From positions 7,786,895 to 7,850,894 of the forward strand of contig JADCRB010000013.1 in NCBI GenBank assembly GCA_021464245.1: 64,000 nt of DNA, read 5' to 3'. This stretch comes from Carallia brachiata. Taxonomy: Eukaryota; Streptophyta; Magnoliopsida; Malpighiales; Rhizophoraceae. Each line of letters starts with the position of its first letter. The stretch's first letter is position 1. Under the pieces are notes generated by a model that saw only the letters and a list, made by a program, of their open reading frames with translations, was not told the DNA's origin and searched no databases. Shown here one piece after another: positions 1-9,190 of the stretch. A program made the translations under genes and the position numbers.

Positions 1-66
1 CTTCACCTCCCATCTTGTTCCTTAAAAAAAAAAAAAAAAAAAAAAAGGTAAAAGGGGAGCCGAGAG

Positions 67-106
<40 letters not shown>

Positions 107-248
107 AGTAAAAAAAAAAAAAAAAGTAAAAAAGTAAAAAAAAAAGTAAAAAGTAAAAAGAAAAAAGTAAAAAGTAAAAAAAAAAAAAAAGTAAAAAAAA
201 AAAGTAAAAAAAAAAAAAAAAAAAATTTACAGGTGTTCAGCACATCAA
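1..248 (+). repeat. A-rich leader of the Tat element
   Basis: The stretch before the gag start is almost pure A, interrupted by GTAAA and GTAAAAA units, ending in a short mixed-sequence leader before the ATG at 249. It shows no match to the 3' LTR, so it is internal leader rather than 5' LTR. Similar A tracts recur at 6718-6905, 8112-8150 and 8901-8967 in the same element. Confidence 0.7.
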
Positions 249-1713
249 ATGGCACCGAAAAGGAGTACAACTGCTGCCACAAAAAAGAAGGCAACGGCTC
301 CATTGCCTGCATCAACTACCCTACCTGGGTACGCAGGTCCAGAAACCCGGGGACGGACACAATTTCTTGCCGTCCAAACCCAAAAATCGAAATGGAGAGT
401 CCACAGCTCGCACAACAGGATCTCTCCCCTGACTCTCTTGCCGCATGGAGGAGTCGATCACCCACCCCGATCGAAGTCGGGGGCAACACGACGCCTGCTC
501 AACAATCCAACTCATTCGATCCACACAGAAGAATCAGAAGAGTTTCTCCCCCAGTCTTTCCCGGAGCCTCATCTGTTGCCGTCATGATGACCAACACAAC
601 CAGCACAGAGGAAAGAATTTCAGAATTGGAGAACAAAATTTTGCAGCTGATCAGAGTCGTGGAGGAAAAAGATCAACAGATCGCGCTCTCAAAGGAAAAG
701 CCCCGATCCAAGTTGATCCCGAAATCCGCGAGGAGCAACCATATCCACCCGGTTTCACTCCAGAAGCCACACCAGCCGACGTCTTCCCTGCAGAAAAGCG
801 ACCAGGTAGTTCTACACAGCTGCCACCCTCAAATTCTGTAGCTTCGCTATCTGTTCAACAATTGCAGGAAATGATAGCCAATACGATCCGACTGCAACAA
901 GCTACATCCTTCCAAGGATCACAGATGTACGTCAAACCGTACACCAGACGGATCGAAAGTCTCAACATGCCCTTGGGCTACCGCCCCCAAATTTCAACAA
1001 TTCGACGGACGAGGCGATCCCAAACAGCACATCGCCCACTTCGTTGAAACCTGCAACAACGCAGGGACTTACGGAGATCTCTTGGTGAAGCAGTTTGTTC
1101 GTTCACTCAGGGAGACCGCTTTCACCTGGTTCATAAATCTTGAACCAGAATCGATCGACAGTTGGGAACAGCTACAACGAGAGTTCCTCAACAGATTTTT
1201 CAGCACTCGAAGGACGGTAAGTATGATGGAGCTTACCAGCACCAAACAAAGAAAGGAGAGCCCGTTGTCGAATACATCAACAGATGGCGTGCCCTCAGCT
1301 TGGACTGCAAAGATCGCCTGACGGAGACTTCTGCCGTGGAGATGTGCATCCAGGGAATGCATTGGGAGCTGTTATACATCCTGCAGGGTGTCAAACCCCG
1401 AACTTTCGAAGAATTGGCGACCCGCGCACATGATATGGAGATAAGCATCCAGACTTCCGGAGGCACGGTTCCCATCCAGTTGGACCAGCAAGGGGGCAGA
1501 AGGGAGATTAAGAAACCCAACAGCTCCGGAAAAGGAAAGAAGTGATGACTGTTGAAGCCGCACCAGTAAAAGTGGGCGCAAAGCTAAGGTAAATCCTCCG
1601 ACTCAAATAACTCAGCCAAAACAACAGGAAAGGCGGAAGGTGACATTGCGAGAGTTGGAGCAGAAGCAGTATCCATTCCCCGACTCAGACGTCCCCGACA
1701 TTCTTGACAACTC
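249..1713 (+). pseudogene. Tat gag (capsid) region, frame-broken
   Basis: Gag is the structural protein that packages element RNA into virus-like particles. The likely start is the ATG at 249, giving a Lys/Thr/Ala-rich N-terminus. Around 600-700 another frame holds a coiled-coil segment with TSTEERISELENKI. The retrotransposon gag core follows at about 1085-1520, recognisable from FTWFINLEPESIDSW and, in the next frame, VVEYINRWRALSLDCK. The frame changes at about 560-590, 690, 990, 1245 and 1705. Most breaks look like loss of one or two bases in short homopolymers. No zinc knuckle was found, which is common in Tat gag. It lies directly upstream of the protease segment. Confidence 0.8.
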
Positions 1714-2982
1714 TTGGAGGCGAAGCTGATCGAACTCCCAGAGTGCAAGCGGCCGAATGAAAAGGATCGAGTCAGCGATCCGAGATTCTGCAAATATCAC
1801 CGGATAGTAAGTCATCCAACCGAGAAGTGTTTCGTCCTGAAGGAGCTAATCATGAAGCTCAAAAGCCAGAATAAAATCATTCTGGACCAGGAAGGCATAA
1901 CCTCGGCAAACCAGACCACCATCACTTCAAAACCATCAGAAGAGGTGACACACCGTAAGGAGGAGCCGCTCGACAACAAAAAGTCGACAACGGAGAAGGT
2001 ATATGAAGCTCTCCAAACCCTTCTCGCTAACCCTCAGCTGTTTATAGCTTTGCAATCAACAGAAGTGTGGCAAAATCAAGTCAGCAATACTCTCCAGACC
2101 TCAGCTGAATCACAGCCATCAAATGATTCTAACTCAGCAGAGCAACAGACGGCCCAAAATCACGTCGGATGTTACTCTGCTATCTCATTTTCAGATGAGG
2201 ATCTCCTGCTGGGGTCCAAACCCCACAATCGGCCGCTGTATGTATCAGGCTATGTGAGAGAACAGAAGGTCCGACGTATTCTGATCGACGATGGCTCAGC
2301 AGTCAATATTATCCCAAAATCCACCATAAAGGAGCTCGGCATCGGCATTGATGAATTATCAGACAGCCGCTTGATGATTCATGGCTTTAATCAAGGAGGA
2401 CAGAAAGCAATTGGGATGATTCGCTTGGAGCTAACTATCGGTAATCTCACTTCTAGCACTCTATTTCACGTGATTGATGCACGTACCACATATAAGATGT
2501 TGCTAGGACGACCATGGATTCATGGAAATGGAGTTGTGCTCTCAAGCCTGCATCAGTGCTTCAAGTACTACAATGGTGGCGTTCAAAAGGTCAATGCTGA
2601 CTTAAAGCCGTTCGATGATGCTGAATCACATTTGGCGGATGCAGTCTTCTACACCGACACAGACAATCCGGAGATCATTCCATCAAAAGCTACTTGGACT
2701 GGGGGCATCCACAAAAAGGGAAAAGCTGTCGAAGAACCTGCCAATGCCAACCCCAGGCTCCAACAAATGAAAAGCTGCCACAGCCTGCTGAACTTCGTCC
2801 GAAGGATGTTGCATCTTCAAGCTCCACTCCAGTCCTACGCTATGTGCCTAAGTCACGACGCTCAGAAGGTCCCCCTTTCTCTTATTGTATTGATCTTAAA
2901 CAGGAGCAAGGACATAGCCAACCCAAACAAAGGAGCTGCACAACCTGAAGGAGACTTACACTCTGCCGATACCAAAGATTGA
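1714..2982 (+). CDS. Tat gag C-terminus and aspartic protease domain
   Basis: This open stretch of 422 codons contains the conserved gag-pol linker (ELPECKRPNEKDRV, then CKYHRIVSHPTEKCF, a Cys/His-rich segment). The retropepsin-like aspartic protease follows, with its active-site stretch LIDDGSAVNII at 2281-2313. The catalytic loop reads DDGS, close to the D-G/S-S form seen in Tat proteases. A second conserved patch, MLLGRPWIHGNGVV, lies near 2500-2540. The domain would cleave the Gag-Pol polyprotein. It belongs to one polyprotein with its neighbours and is not a separate gene. A frame break precedes it near 1705, and the stop at 2980 separates it from reverse transcriptase. Confidence 0.85.
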   Translation: MEAKLIELPECKRPNEKDRVSDPRFCKYHRIVSHPTEKCFVLKELIMKLKSQNKIILDQEGITSANQTTITSKPSEEVTHRKEEPLDNKKSTTEKVYEALQTLLANPQLFIALQSTEVWQNQVSNTLQTSAESQPSNDSNSAEQQTAQNHVGCYSAISFSDEDLLLGSKPHNRPLYVSGYVREQKVRRILIDDGSAVNIIPKSTIKELGIGIDELSDSRLMIHGFNQGGQKAIGMIRLELTIGNLTSSTLFHVIDARTTYKMLLGRPWIHGNGVVLSSLHQCFKYYNGGVQKVNADLKPFDDAESHLADAVFYTDTDNPEIIPSKATWTGGIHKKGKAVEEPANANPRLQQMKSCHSLLNFVRRMLHLQAPLQSYAMCLSHDAQKVPLSLIVLILNRSKDIANPNKGAAQPEGDLHSADTKD

Positions 2983-3101
2983 GCCGGTTTTGTCTTCAAA
3001 ACCATTAAAAGGCTTCGTCAAACCAACACGGGGGCAGTCGAAGGCGGCTCACTTCCAGAAAGAGAACACATGAAGGATTTGATCCTAATGCATACAAGCT
3101 T

Positions 3102-4923
3102 TTGGCAAAGGCGGGCTATGACTTTTCAAACCCGAGCACAATGGGTACGCTGCCGTCCACACATGGCGCCGCTTCTCAAACATCACAGTCCCGACCTGGC
3201 TTAGGCTATCAGGAGAAGTCACCTGTGCGGATCACGCTAAAGAGTCGAAGCCGAGCAGCTGATGCACGTGCCATCACCACCACCACCAAACAAGACAGGC
3301 TTATCCAGTCAAACAAAGAAGGTGAAGTCAGAGGTTCTGCATTTCATGTCACAATTAGCGAGGAGGCTAATTCCGACTCATCAGATGGTGAAGTGAAGGA
3401 GGCTCCCCCGGAACTTGAAGATGGTGGCCAAGCAACTGTTGATGAACTCAAGGAGGTCAATCTTGGCTCTCCGGAAGATCCTCGACCTACATTTGTAAGT
3501 GCTTTACTTACTGTAGAAGAAGAGCAGGAATATGTTCAGGTATTAAGTCAATACAGGGACGTGTTCGCATGGAGTTACAAAGAAATGCCTGGACTTGACC
3601 CAAAAATTGCGGTGCATCGTCTAGCAGTAAAGAAGTGTCCGTTCTGTCAAGCACAACGACGGTTCCGCCCGGAACTCATTCCACAAATCGAGGAGGAGGT
3701 GAACAAGCTGATCAATGCCGGCTTCATCCGAGAGGTCACCTACCCAACGTGGATTGCCAACATTGTCCCGGTAAGAAAGAAGAATGGACAGTTGAGGGTA
3801 TGTGTTGATTTTCGAGATCTTAACAAGGCCTGCCCGAAAGATGACTTTCCGTTGCCCATAACGGAGATCACAGTCGATGCAACAACGGGTCACGAAGCAT
3901 TGTCTTTCATGGATGGTTCTTCAGGCTATAACCAAATCAGAATGGCACCAGAAGACGAGGAGTTGACAGCATTCCGCACCCCAAAAGGTATATACTGCTA
4001 CAAAGTTATGCCGTTTGGATTAAAAATGCTGGCGCCACTTATCAACGTGCTATGCAAAAAATTTTTGATGACATGCTGCACAAGATTGTAGAATGTTATG
4101 TTGATGACTTAGTTGTAAAGACTAAGAAGCGCAAAGACCACCTCGAGGATCTCAAGACAGTGTTCGAAAGACTTCGGAGGCATCAGCTCAAAATGAACCC
4201 TCTCAAGTGCGCATTCGGTGTCACATCAGGAAAGTTTCTTGGGTTCGTGGTGCGCCATCGTGGAATCGAAGTTGATCAGTCAAAGGTTGAGGCAATTCAA
4301 AAGATGCCTGAACCTAAAAACCTGCACGAGCTGCGAAGTCTACAAGGAAAGCTGGCTACATTCGCCGTTTCATCTCCAATTTAGCTGGGAGATGTCAACC
4401 TTTCCATCGGTTGATGAAGAAGGATGTCAACTTCGAGTGGGACGAAGCTTGCAGCAAAGCCTTTGAGAGCATAAAGAAGTACCTTTCCAATCCACCAGTC
4501 CTGGGAGCTCCAATTCAAGGAAAGTCGTTGATTCTCTACATTGCAGCGCAGGAAAGATCTTTGGGAGCCTTGCTTGCACAGGAAAACGAGCAGGGAAAGG
4601 AAGTTGCCCTGTATTACTTGAGCAGAACACTAAACGGTCCGGAGCTGAGTTATTCGCCCATTGAAAAGACATGTCTAGCACTGTTCTTTGCCATTGACAA
4701 GCTGAGGCACTACATGCAGGCTCACACGGTACGTCTCATTGCCAGAGCTGATCCTGTCAAATATATCTTATCTAGACCAATCTTGTCAGGACGACTTGCC
4801 AAGTGGGCAGTAATCCTACAAAGCTACGACATTGTCTACGTGCCTCAAAAAGCAGTCAAAGGACAAGCTCTAGCAGACTTCCTTGCAGATCACCCTATCC
4901 GTCGATTGGGAGTTCACAGATGA
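3102..4923 (+). pseudogene. Tat reverse transcriptase and first RNase H, frame-broken
   Basis: Reverse transcriptase copies element RNA into DNA. The fingers and palm are seen in the first segment (to about 4025), with LRVCVDFRDLNKACPKDDFP at 3796-3855 and FMDGSSGYNQIRMAP near 3910-3950. The catalytic YVDDLV box is in the next frame at 4097-4114. The thumb, connection and first RNase H follow at 4411-4923, with LGALLAQENEQGKEVALYYL. The frame changes near 4025 and 4345, each compatible with one missing base. The catalytic motifs themselves are intact, so decay or read error has affected frame more than residue content. Confidence 0.88.
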
Positions 4924-5872
4924 TCTTCCAGATGAAGAGGTCTTTTACATTGAGACACTGCCACCATGGACGATGTTCTTTGATGGTGCAGCAAGGCGTG
5001 ATGGTGCTGGTGCCGGTATAGTGTTTGTCACTCCTCACGACAAATACTACCATATGCTATCACTCGGTGAGTTATGTTCAAATAATGTTGCTGAATACCA
5101 GGCTTTGATCATTGGTCTTCAAATGGCTGTCGATATGAAGATTCCAACTATAGAAGTCCATGGAGATTCCCAGCTCGTCATCAACCAACTTACAGGATTG
5201 TATGATGTGAAGAAAGAGGACCTTGCACCTTACCATCAACGTGCTCGACAGCTAATGGATGAATTTGAAAGCATCACCTTGGAGCATGTGCCTCGACGAG
5301 AAAACACTCAGGCAGACGCGTTGGCTAACCTGGCCACTTCTCTTGCAAAGTCAGAAATCCAGGCTACAGTTGTTGCCGTATGCCAGAAATGGATAGTGCC
5401 ACAAAAGGATGATGAAGAAACTACAGCAGCCAACGCTGTATCTGTACGTCTCGCGGAGGACGAGGATTGGCGTCAACCAATCATTGACTACCTACAGCAC
5501 GGGAAGCTGCCCGAAGATCGTCGTCATAAGACAGAAATTCAACGACGAGCTCCCCGCTTCATATATCTCAAGGATGCTCTGTATCGAAGGTCTTTTGATG
5601 GAGTTCTACTTCGCTGCCTAGCCAATGAAGAGGCAAAACAGGCTCTCACTGAAGCACATTCTGGTGTTTGTGGCGGACATCAATCAGGGCCTAAGTTGCA
5701 CTTCCAACTCAGAAGGATGGGATACTACTGGCCAACATGGTACGTGATTCAATTGAGTTTGCTAAAACCTGTCAAGCTTGTCAATTTCATGCGAATTACA
5801 TACATCAACCACCGGAGCCACTGCATCCAACTGTCTCATCCTGGCCCTTTGAAGCTTGGGGTCTCGACTTAG
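4883..5872 (+). CDS. Tat second (archaeal-type) RNase H and integrase zinc-binding region
   Basis: The segment from about 4967 reads WTMFFDGAARRDGAGAG and continues through EVHGDSQLVINQLTG and HVPRRENTQADALANLA, to about 5345. These are the signatures of the additional RNase H (RVT_3 family) that distinguishes Tat/Ogre elements. It sits between the degenerate first RNase H and integrase. From about 5640 the His part of the integrase HHCC finger appears (AHSGVCGGHQSGPK). The frame then breaks near 5738, and the CQAC half of the finger is found in the following frame. Confidence 0.87.
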   Translation: MQITLSVDWEFTDDLPDEEVFYIETLPPWTMFFDGAARRDGAGAGIVFVTPHDKYYHMLSLGELCSNNVAEYQALIIGLQMAVDMKIPTIEVHGDSQLVINQLTGLYDVKKEDLAPYHQRARQLMDEFESITLEHVPRRENTQADALANLATSLAKSEIQATVVAVCQKWIVPQKDDEETTAANAVSVRLAEDEDWRQPIIDYLQHGKLPEDRRHKTEIQRRAPRFIYLKDALYRRSFDGVLLRCLANEEAKQALTEAHSGVCGGHQSGPKLHFQLRRMGYYWPTWYVIQLSLLKPVKLVNFMRITYINHRSHCIQLSHPGPLKLGVST

Positions 5873-6707
5873 TGGGGCCCTTGCCAAAGTCATCCCTAGG
5901 TCACCTGTACATCCTCGCAGCAACCGACTACTTCTCAAAATGGGCTGAAGCCATTCCACTTAGAGAGGTAAAGAAGGAGCATGTTGCCAATTTCATCCGG
6001 ACTCAGCTGATCTATCGCTATGGAGTCCCTCGATTCATCATCACTGATAATGGTAAGCAGTTCTACAACAGCTTAATGACAAGCTCTGCGAGAAATTCAA
6101 GTTCAAGCAGTACAAGTCATCCATGTACAATGCCCCAGCAAATGGCTTGGCTGAAGCATTCAACAAGACCTTATGCAACCTGTTGCGAAGGTAGTCTCTA
6201 AATCCAAAAGAGATTGGCATGACAGAATTCCGGAGGCATTATGGGCGTATCGTACAACTTACCGGACTCCAACACAGGCGACGCCATACTCACTTGTCTA
6301 CGGTGTCGAAGCAATACTGCCGTTGGAAACACAGATTCCATCCCTGCGCATGGCTGTTCTGGAAGGACTCACACAGGAGGAGAATGCTCGCCTACGTCTG
6401 GATGAGTTAGAAGCTCTCGATGAAAGGAGGCTCGAAGCACAACAGCAACTTGAGTGCTACCAAGCCCGGCTCACCAACACGTTCAACCGCAGGGTCCGTC
6501 TCGATCTTTTCAAGTTGGGATCTTGTTCTTGCAGTGCGACGGCCCATCAACATGAAGCATCGGCCTGGTGACAAGCTTACTTCCAAATGGGACGGGCCAT
6601 ACTTAGTGCAGGAGGCCTACACTCACAACGCTTACATGCTGTCAGACCAAGAAGGCGTCCGAATCGGCCCAATCAATGGTAAATTTCTGAAACAATATTA
6701 TGTGTAA
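5737..6707 (+). pseudogene. Tat integrase, frame-broken
   Basis: Integrase inserts the DNA copy into the host genome. The first catalytic Asp is in GLDLVGPL (Asp codon 5866-5868), the second in ITDNGKQF (6046-6048), and the Glu codon is at 6153-6155. The last two are 107 nt apart, one base short of DD35E spacing, which agrees with a frame break near 6078. More breaks lie near 6190 and 6505. The C-terminal segment (6420-6707) contains PGDKLTSKWDGPYLV and ends with a stop at 6705. The polyprotein ends here, and what follows is additional cargo. Confidence 0.87.
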
Positions 6708-6781
6708 ATATGTTTGAAAAAAAAAAATCAAAAAAAAAAAATCAAAAAAAAAAAAGAAAAAGAAAAAAAATCAAAAAAAAA

Positions 6782-6826
<45 letters not shown>

Positions 6827-6836
6827 TCAAAAAAAT

Positions 6837-6886
<50 letters not shown>

Positions 6887-7170
6887 AAAAAAAAAAAAAA
6901 AAAAAGTTCGGAAGTCCCGATCTGAAAGTCCAAGCGAAAATCCAAACCCAAAAATCCAAACCCAAACACTTGAGCCCAATTCAGAAAACACAAAAACTAA
7001 GTCCAAAACCCAAACACTCAATCCAAATCCAAAAGTCCAAACCCAAACATTCGATCCAAAAACCCAAATCCAAATCAACCCAAATTCAATTCAAAGCCCA
7101 AAACCCAAAAAATTCCAAGTTCTAAACACAGTCCAAAACCAGGTTCAAAATCCAATCCAACTCCTGGCCC
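6708..7170 (+). repeat. A-rich and CCAAA-rich low-complexity spacer between integrase and WUS-like gene
   Basis: Bases 6718-6905 are nearly pure A with TC interruptions. Bases 6940-7170 are a degenerate array of AATCCAAACCCAAA-type words. Lysine-rich and Pro/Gln/Thr-rich readings across it are artefacts of composition. It separates the retroviral-type genes from the cargo gene. Confidence 0.7.
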
Positions 7171-7171
7171 G

Positions 7172-7296
7172 CATGAGTATAAACTGTGAACGGCCCAAAA
7201 ATATAAAAGCGACGGAGGGTTTGAGTCTGAAACTCAGCATCAGTCTCAATCGATCTTCACCACACACCAAACCTTTGCTCCTCTACCACAAGAAAG
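7172..7296 (+). promoter_or_regulatory. Candidate promoter and 5' UTR of the WUS-like gene
   Basis: A TATA-like ATATAAAAG lies at 7201-7209, 88 bases before the ATG at 7297, with a second weaker TATAAA at about 7175. A start of transcription near 7235 would leave a 5' UTR of about 60 bases that is CA/CT-rich, as in many plant leaders. This suggests the cargo gene can be transcribed independently of the LTR. It is inferred from sequence only. Confidence 0.45.
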
Positions 7297-7920
7297 ATGA
7301 AACCAGTTGCAGAACCTCAAGACAAGGGAGAAGAAAGGTCACCCCGCACAAGGTGGCAACCAACCATGGCGCAACTGCAAATTCTAGAGGAAGTCTTCCA
7401 CAACAATGGAGGTATTATGCCTAATGCATCTCAGATTTACCAACTTGTCTCACGATTGCGCCCACTCGGGGCAATCGAAGGAAAAAATGTGTTTTATTGG
7501 TTCCAGAATCGGAGAAGCAGGAAGAAACCAGCACTGAGAGCTGATTTTTCCAAAGAACAGTCTGCTGTTCCGATGGTAGATCCCACCAGTACAACTTCGC
7601 CGTCAAATGAAGCAGGTCCGAGTTCTTCCACCGCAATAGTCTCTCCACGGTATGTTCATCAAAGCCGTAGCCCATGGGAGCATGCACGCTGGTCCTGGTG
7701 GTCTTACGGAGTCAGCCAAGGGTTCATCCCTTCTAGGTACTTAAGTCTAGGAGGACATTTTCTAGCAGAAAGGAGTCATTCCGGCGAAACTTTGCCTCTC
7801 TTTCCAGAATATTCCGGCAGCATCAACCAGCCGGAAAGCGACGTCGACGTTGACATCAACATCATCGGCCCACCGGACGAGGTCGAGCTTGACTTGGAGT
7901 TGCACCTCGGGCCCCGCTAG
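7297..7920 (+). CDS. WUSCHEL-related homeobox (WOX/WUS-like) protein carried by the Tat element
   Basis: The product is a 207-residue homeodomain transcription factor. The homeodomain spans about residues 17-78, beginning TRWQPTMAQLQILEE and ending in the recognition helix GKNVFYWFQNRRSRKK. The IEGKNVFYWFQN signature is that of the WUS-clade WOX proteins. The HKAR normally following WFQN is replaced by RRSR, closer to other WOX clades. A WUS-box TLPLFP is at residues 165-170 and an EAR-like repressor motif LDLELHL at 198-204, seven residues before the stop. All three functional modules of WUS are thus present in order, and the frame is open with no intron, although plant WOX genes usually have introns. 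By family knowledge WUS proteins repress transcription via TOPLESS and maintain stem cells. Whether this copy is expressed is unknown. It is embedded between integrase and the 3' LTR on the element's own strand. Confidence 0.88.
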   Translation: MKPVAEPQDKGEERSPRTRWQPTMAQLQILEEVFHNNGGIMPNASQIYQLVSRLRPLGAIEGKNVFYWFQNRRSRKKPALRADFSKEQSAVPMVDPTSTTSPSNEAGPSSSTAIVSPRYVHQSRSPWEHARWSWWSYGVSQGFIPSRYLSLGGHFLAERSHSGETLPLFPEYSGSINQPESDVDVDINIIGPPDEVELDLELHLGPR

Positions 7921-7941
7921 GACGGCCGACAAGATAAGGTG

Positions 7942-8029
7942 CAACGACTTCTGCAGCACGCGGCAACGACTTCCGCAGCACACGGCAACGACTTCTGCCA
8001 CACACGGTAACGACTTTCGTGACACGCGT
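7942..8029 (+). repeat. Four 22-bp tandem repeats just downstream of the WUS-like gene
   Basis: The units start at 7942, 7964, 7986 and 8008 and share the core AACGACTT followed by a GC-rich CACACGG-type tail. The last unit is the most diverged. The array begins 22 bases after the stop codon and would lie in the 3' UTR. Confidence 0.8.
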
Positions 8030-8110
8030 CAGCCGCTGCCTCTTTTGTCTCTTATGCAGGAAAGGGACGTGGATGGCCCTATCCGATTCTGCATACCTTT
8101 TTTGACTTTT

Positions 8111-8111
<1 letters not shown>

Positions 8112-8150
<39 letters not shown>
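8112..8150 (+). repeat. A39 tract downstream of the WUS-like gene
   Basis: There are 39 consecutive A residues, 192 bases after the stop codon of the WUS-like gene. It could be the fossil poly(A) tail of a captured mRNA, but the same element has several other A tracts, so this is not conclusive. Confidence 0.5.
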
Positions 8151-8154
<4 letters not shown>

Positions 8155-8878
8155 TTATTATTTGTATATATATCCTGCGTGCCCGAGTTGTAATATTCAC
8201 CCCTCAGCTCTTCTTTCTCAAAAGAAAATGGCTAGTCTCTACACTTGTCTCAGGAAGTTCTTCGATCAAGAAGTTGGAGGCGCACGAGCTAAGAAAAGAA
8301 GGAGTAGTCTTCTTCGAGGGATCCCTAAAAGCCCTCGAAACTCAATCTCCAACGCCATCGGTGTCATGGAGTTCCAACTACTCTCCTTAGTTCACATCTA
8401 CCACAGAGGGATGAGAAGCTGCAATTATCCTAATCTTTCTTTGGATGCAGCGACGTACAGGGAAGTTCCAACTACTCTCCTTACGTCGAAGCAGACTTGG
8501 AAATCATCACACGTCAGTCTCTCTGTGAGCCGGTCTTGAAGTTCCAAGGTCCTGAGCCTTTCTCTTGGGGAGGTTGAAGTTCTTTGCCTACTGGATCATC
8601 CTCACCAGAGCTCTGGAACTTTAAGAGATATAAAAAATCCTTTGCGGGCTATGGAAGCTCGAACGCACCTGGAACCAGAATATCAATTTTTATATTGGCT
8701 GGGGTGCTAACTTTCTCAAGATCGTATCGGGTTCCTATTGTGATCCAACAACAGCAAGCATGGTCAAAGATAGAAGACTCCAAGATTCAATGTTCATCAG
8801 GACGTTTCCAAGTTTCAAACTGGACTTCAAGACTCGGTGCGGATCACGTCTGCAAAGTTCTTCCTTACCGACCCCTGA
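8151..8878 (+). other. Non-coding 3' region of the Tat element
   Basis: This is mixed-composition sequence between the A39 tract and the polypurine tract. A reading from the ATG at 8228 is open for 103 codons but resembles no family I know and is probably fortuitous. No other gene is recognised. Confidence 0.5.
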
Positions 8879-8890
8879 AGTGGGGGCATT
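8876..8890 (+). promoter_or_regulatory. Polypurine tract of the Tat element
   Basis: The purine-rich GAAGTGGGGGCA lies immediately before the LTR start. A G-rich tract ending just before TGTAAA is the expected plus-strand priming site for reverse transcription in Tat elements. Confidence 0.75.
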
Positions 8891-8970
8891 TGTAAACATT
8901 AAAAAAAAAAAAAAAAAAAAAAAGAAGAAGAAAAAAAAAAAAAAAGAAAAAAAAAAAAAAAAAAAAAGTC

Positions 8971-9170
8971 AATAGTCGACTTATTCCTTTCGCATGTGTG
9001 CTTTCACACGGAAAAGTCGACTTATTCCTTTCTCACGCATGCTTTCACACGGAAAAGTCAGAAAAGTCGACTTATTCCTTTCTCACGCGTGCTTTCACAC
9101 GGAAAAGTCGACTTATGCCTTTCACACGGAAAAGTCGACTTATGCCTTTCACACGCGTGCTTTCACACGA
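8971..9170 (+). repeat. GTCGAC-centred repeat array in the LTR U3
   Basis: There are five copies of GAAAAGTCGACTTAT-like sequence, with GTCGAC at 8975, 9016, 9066, 9108 and 9134 (spacings 41, 50, 42 and 26). They alternate with CTTTCACACGG and ACGCGTG motifs. The array ends about 13 bases before the TATA box, the usual place of LTR enhancers. Confidence 0.8.
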
Positions 9171-9182
9171 GAGGGGAAACCC

Positions 9183-9190
9183 TATAAATA
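9183..9190 (+). promoter_or_regulatory. TATA box of the Tat LTR
   Basis: TATAAATA within CCCTATAAATAGGCCC lies directly downstream of the repeat array. Transcription would start roughly 30 bases on, near 9215, in CAAAACACATTCAG. Confidence 0.65.

Noticed and set aside
22..315. Minus-strand Phe/Leu-rich reading at the window start
   Set aside because: It is only the complement of the A-rich leader and has no protein-like composition.
6710..7424. Lys-rich and Pro/Gln/Thr-rich reading after integrase
   Set aside because: It is translation of poly-A and CCAAA repeats that runs into the WUS-like gene in another frame.
7297..7920. WUS-like gene as an ordinary host gene next to the transposon
   Set aside because: It lies between integrase and the polypurine tract/3' LTR of the same element, on the same strand, so it is internal cargo.
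8971..9170. CRISPR-like array
   Set aside because: Unequal spacing and location in an LTR promoter of a plant genome; these are enhancer-type repeats.
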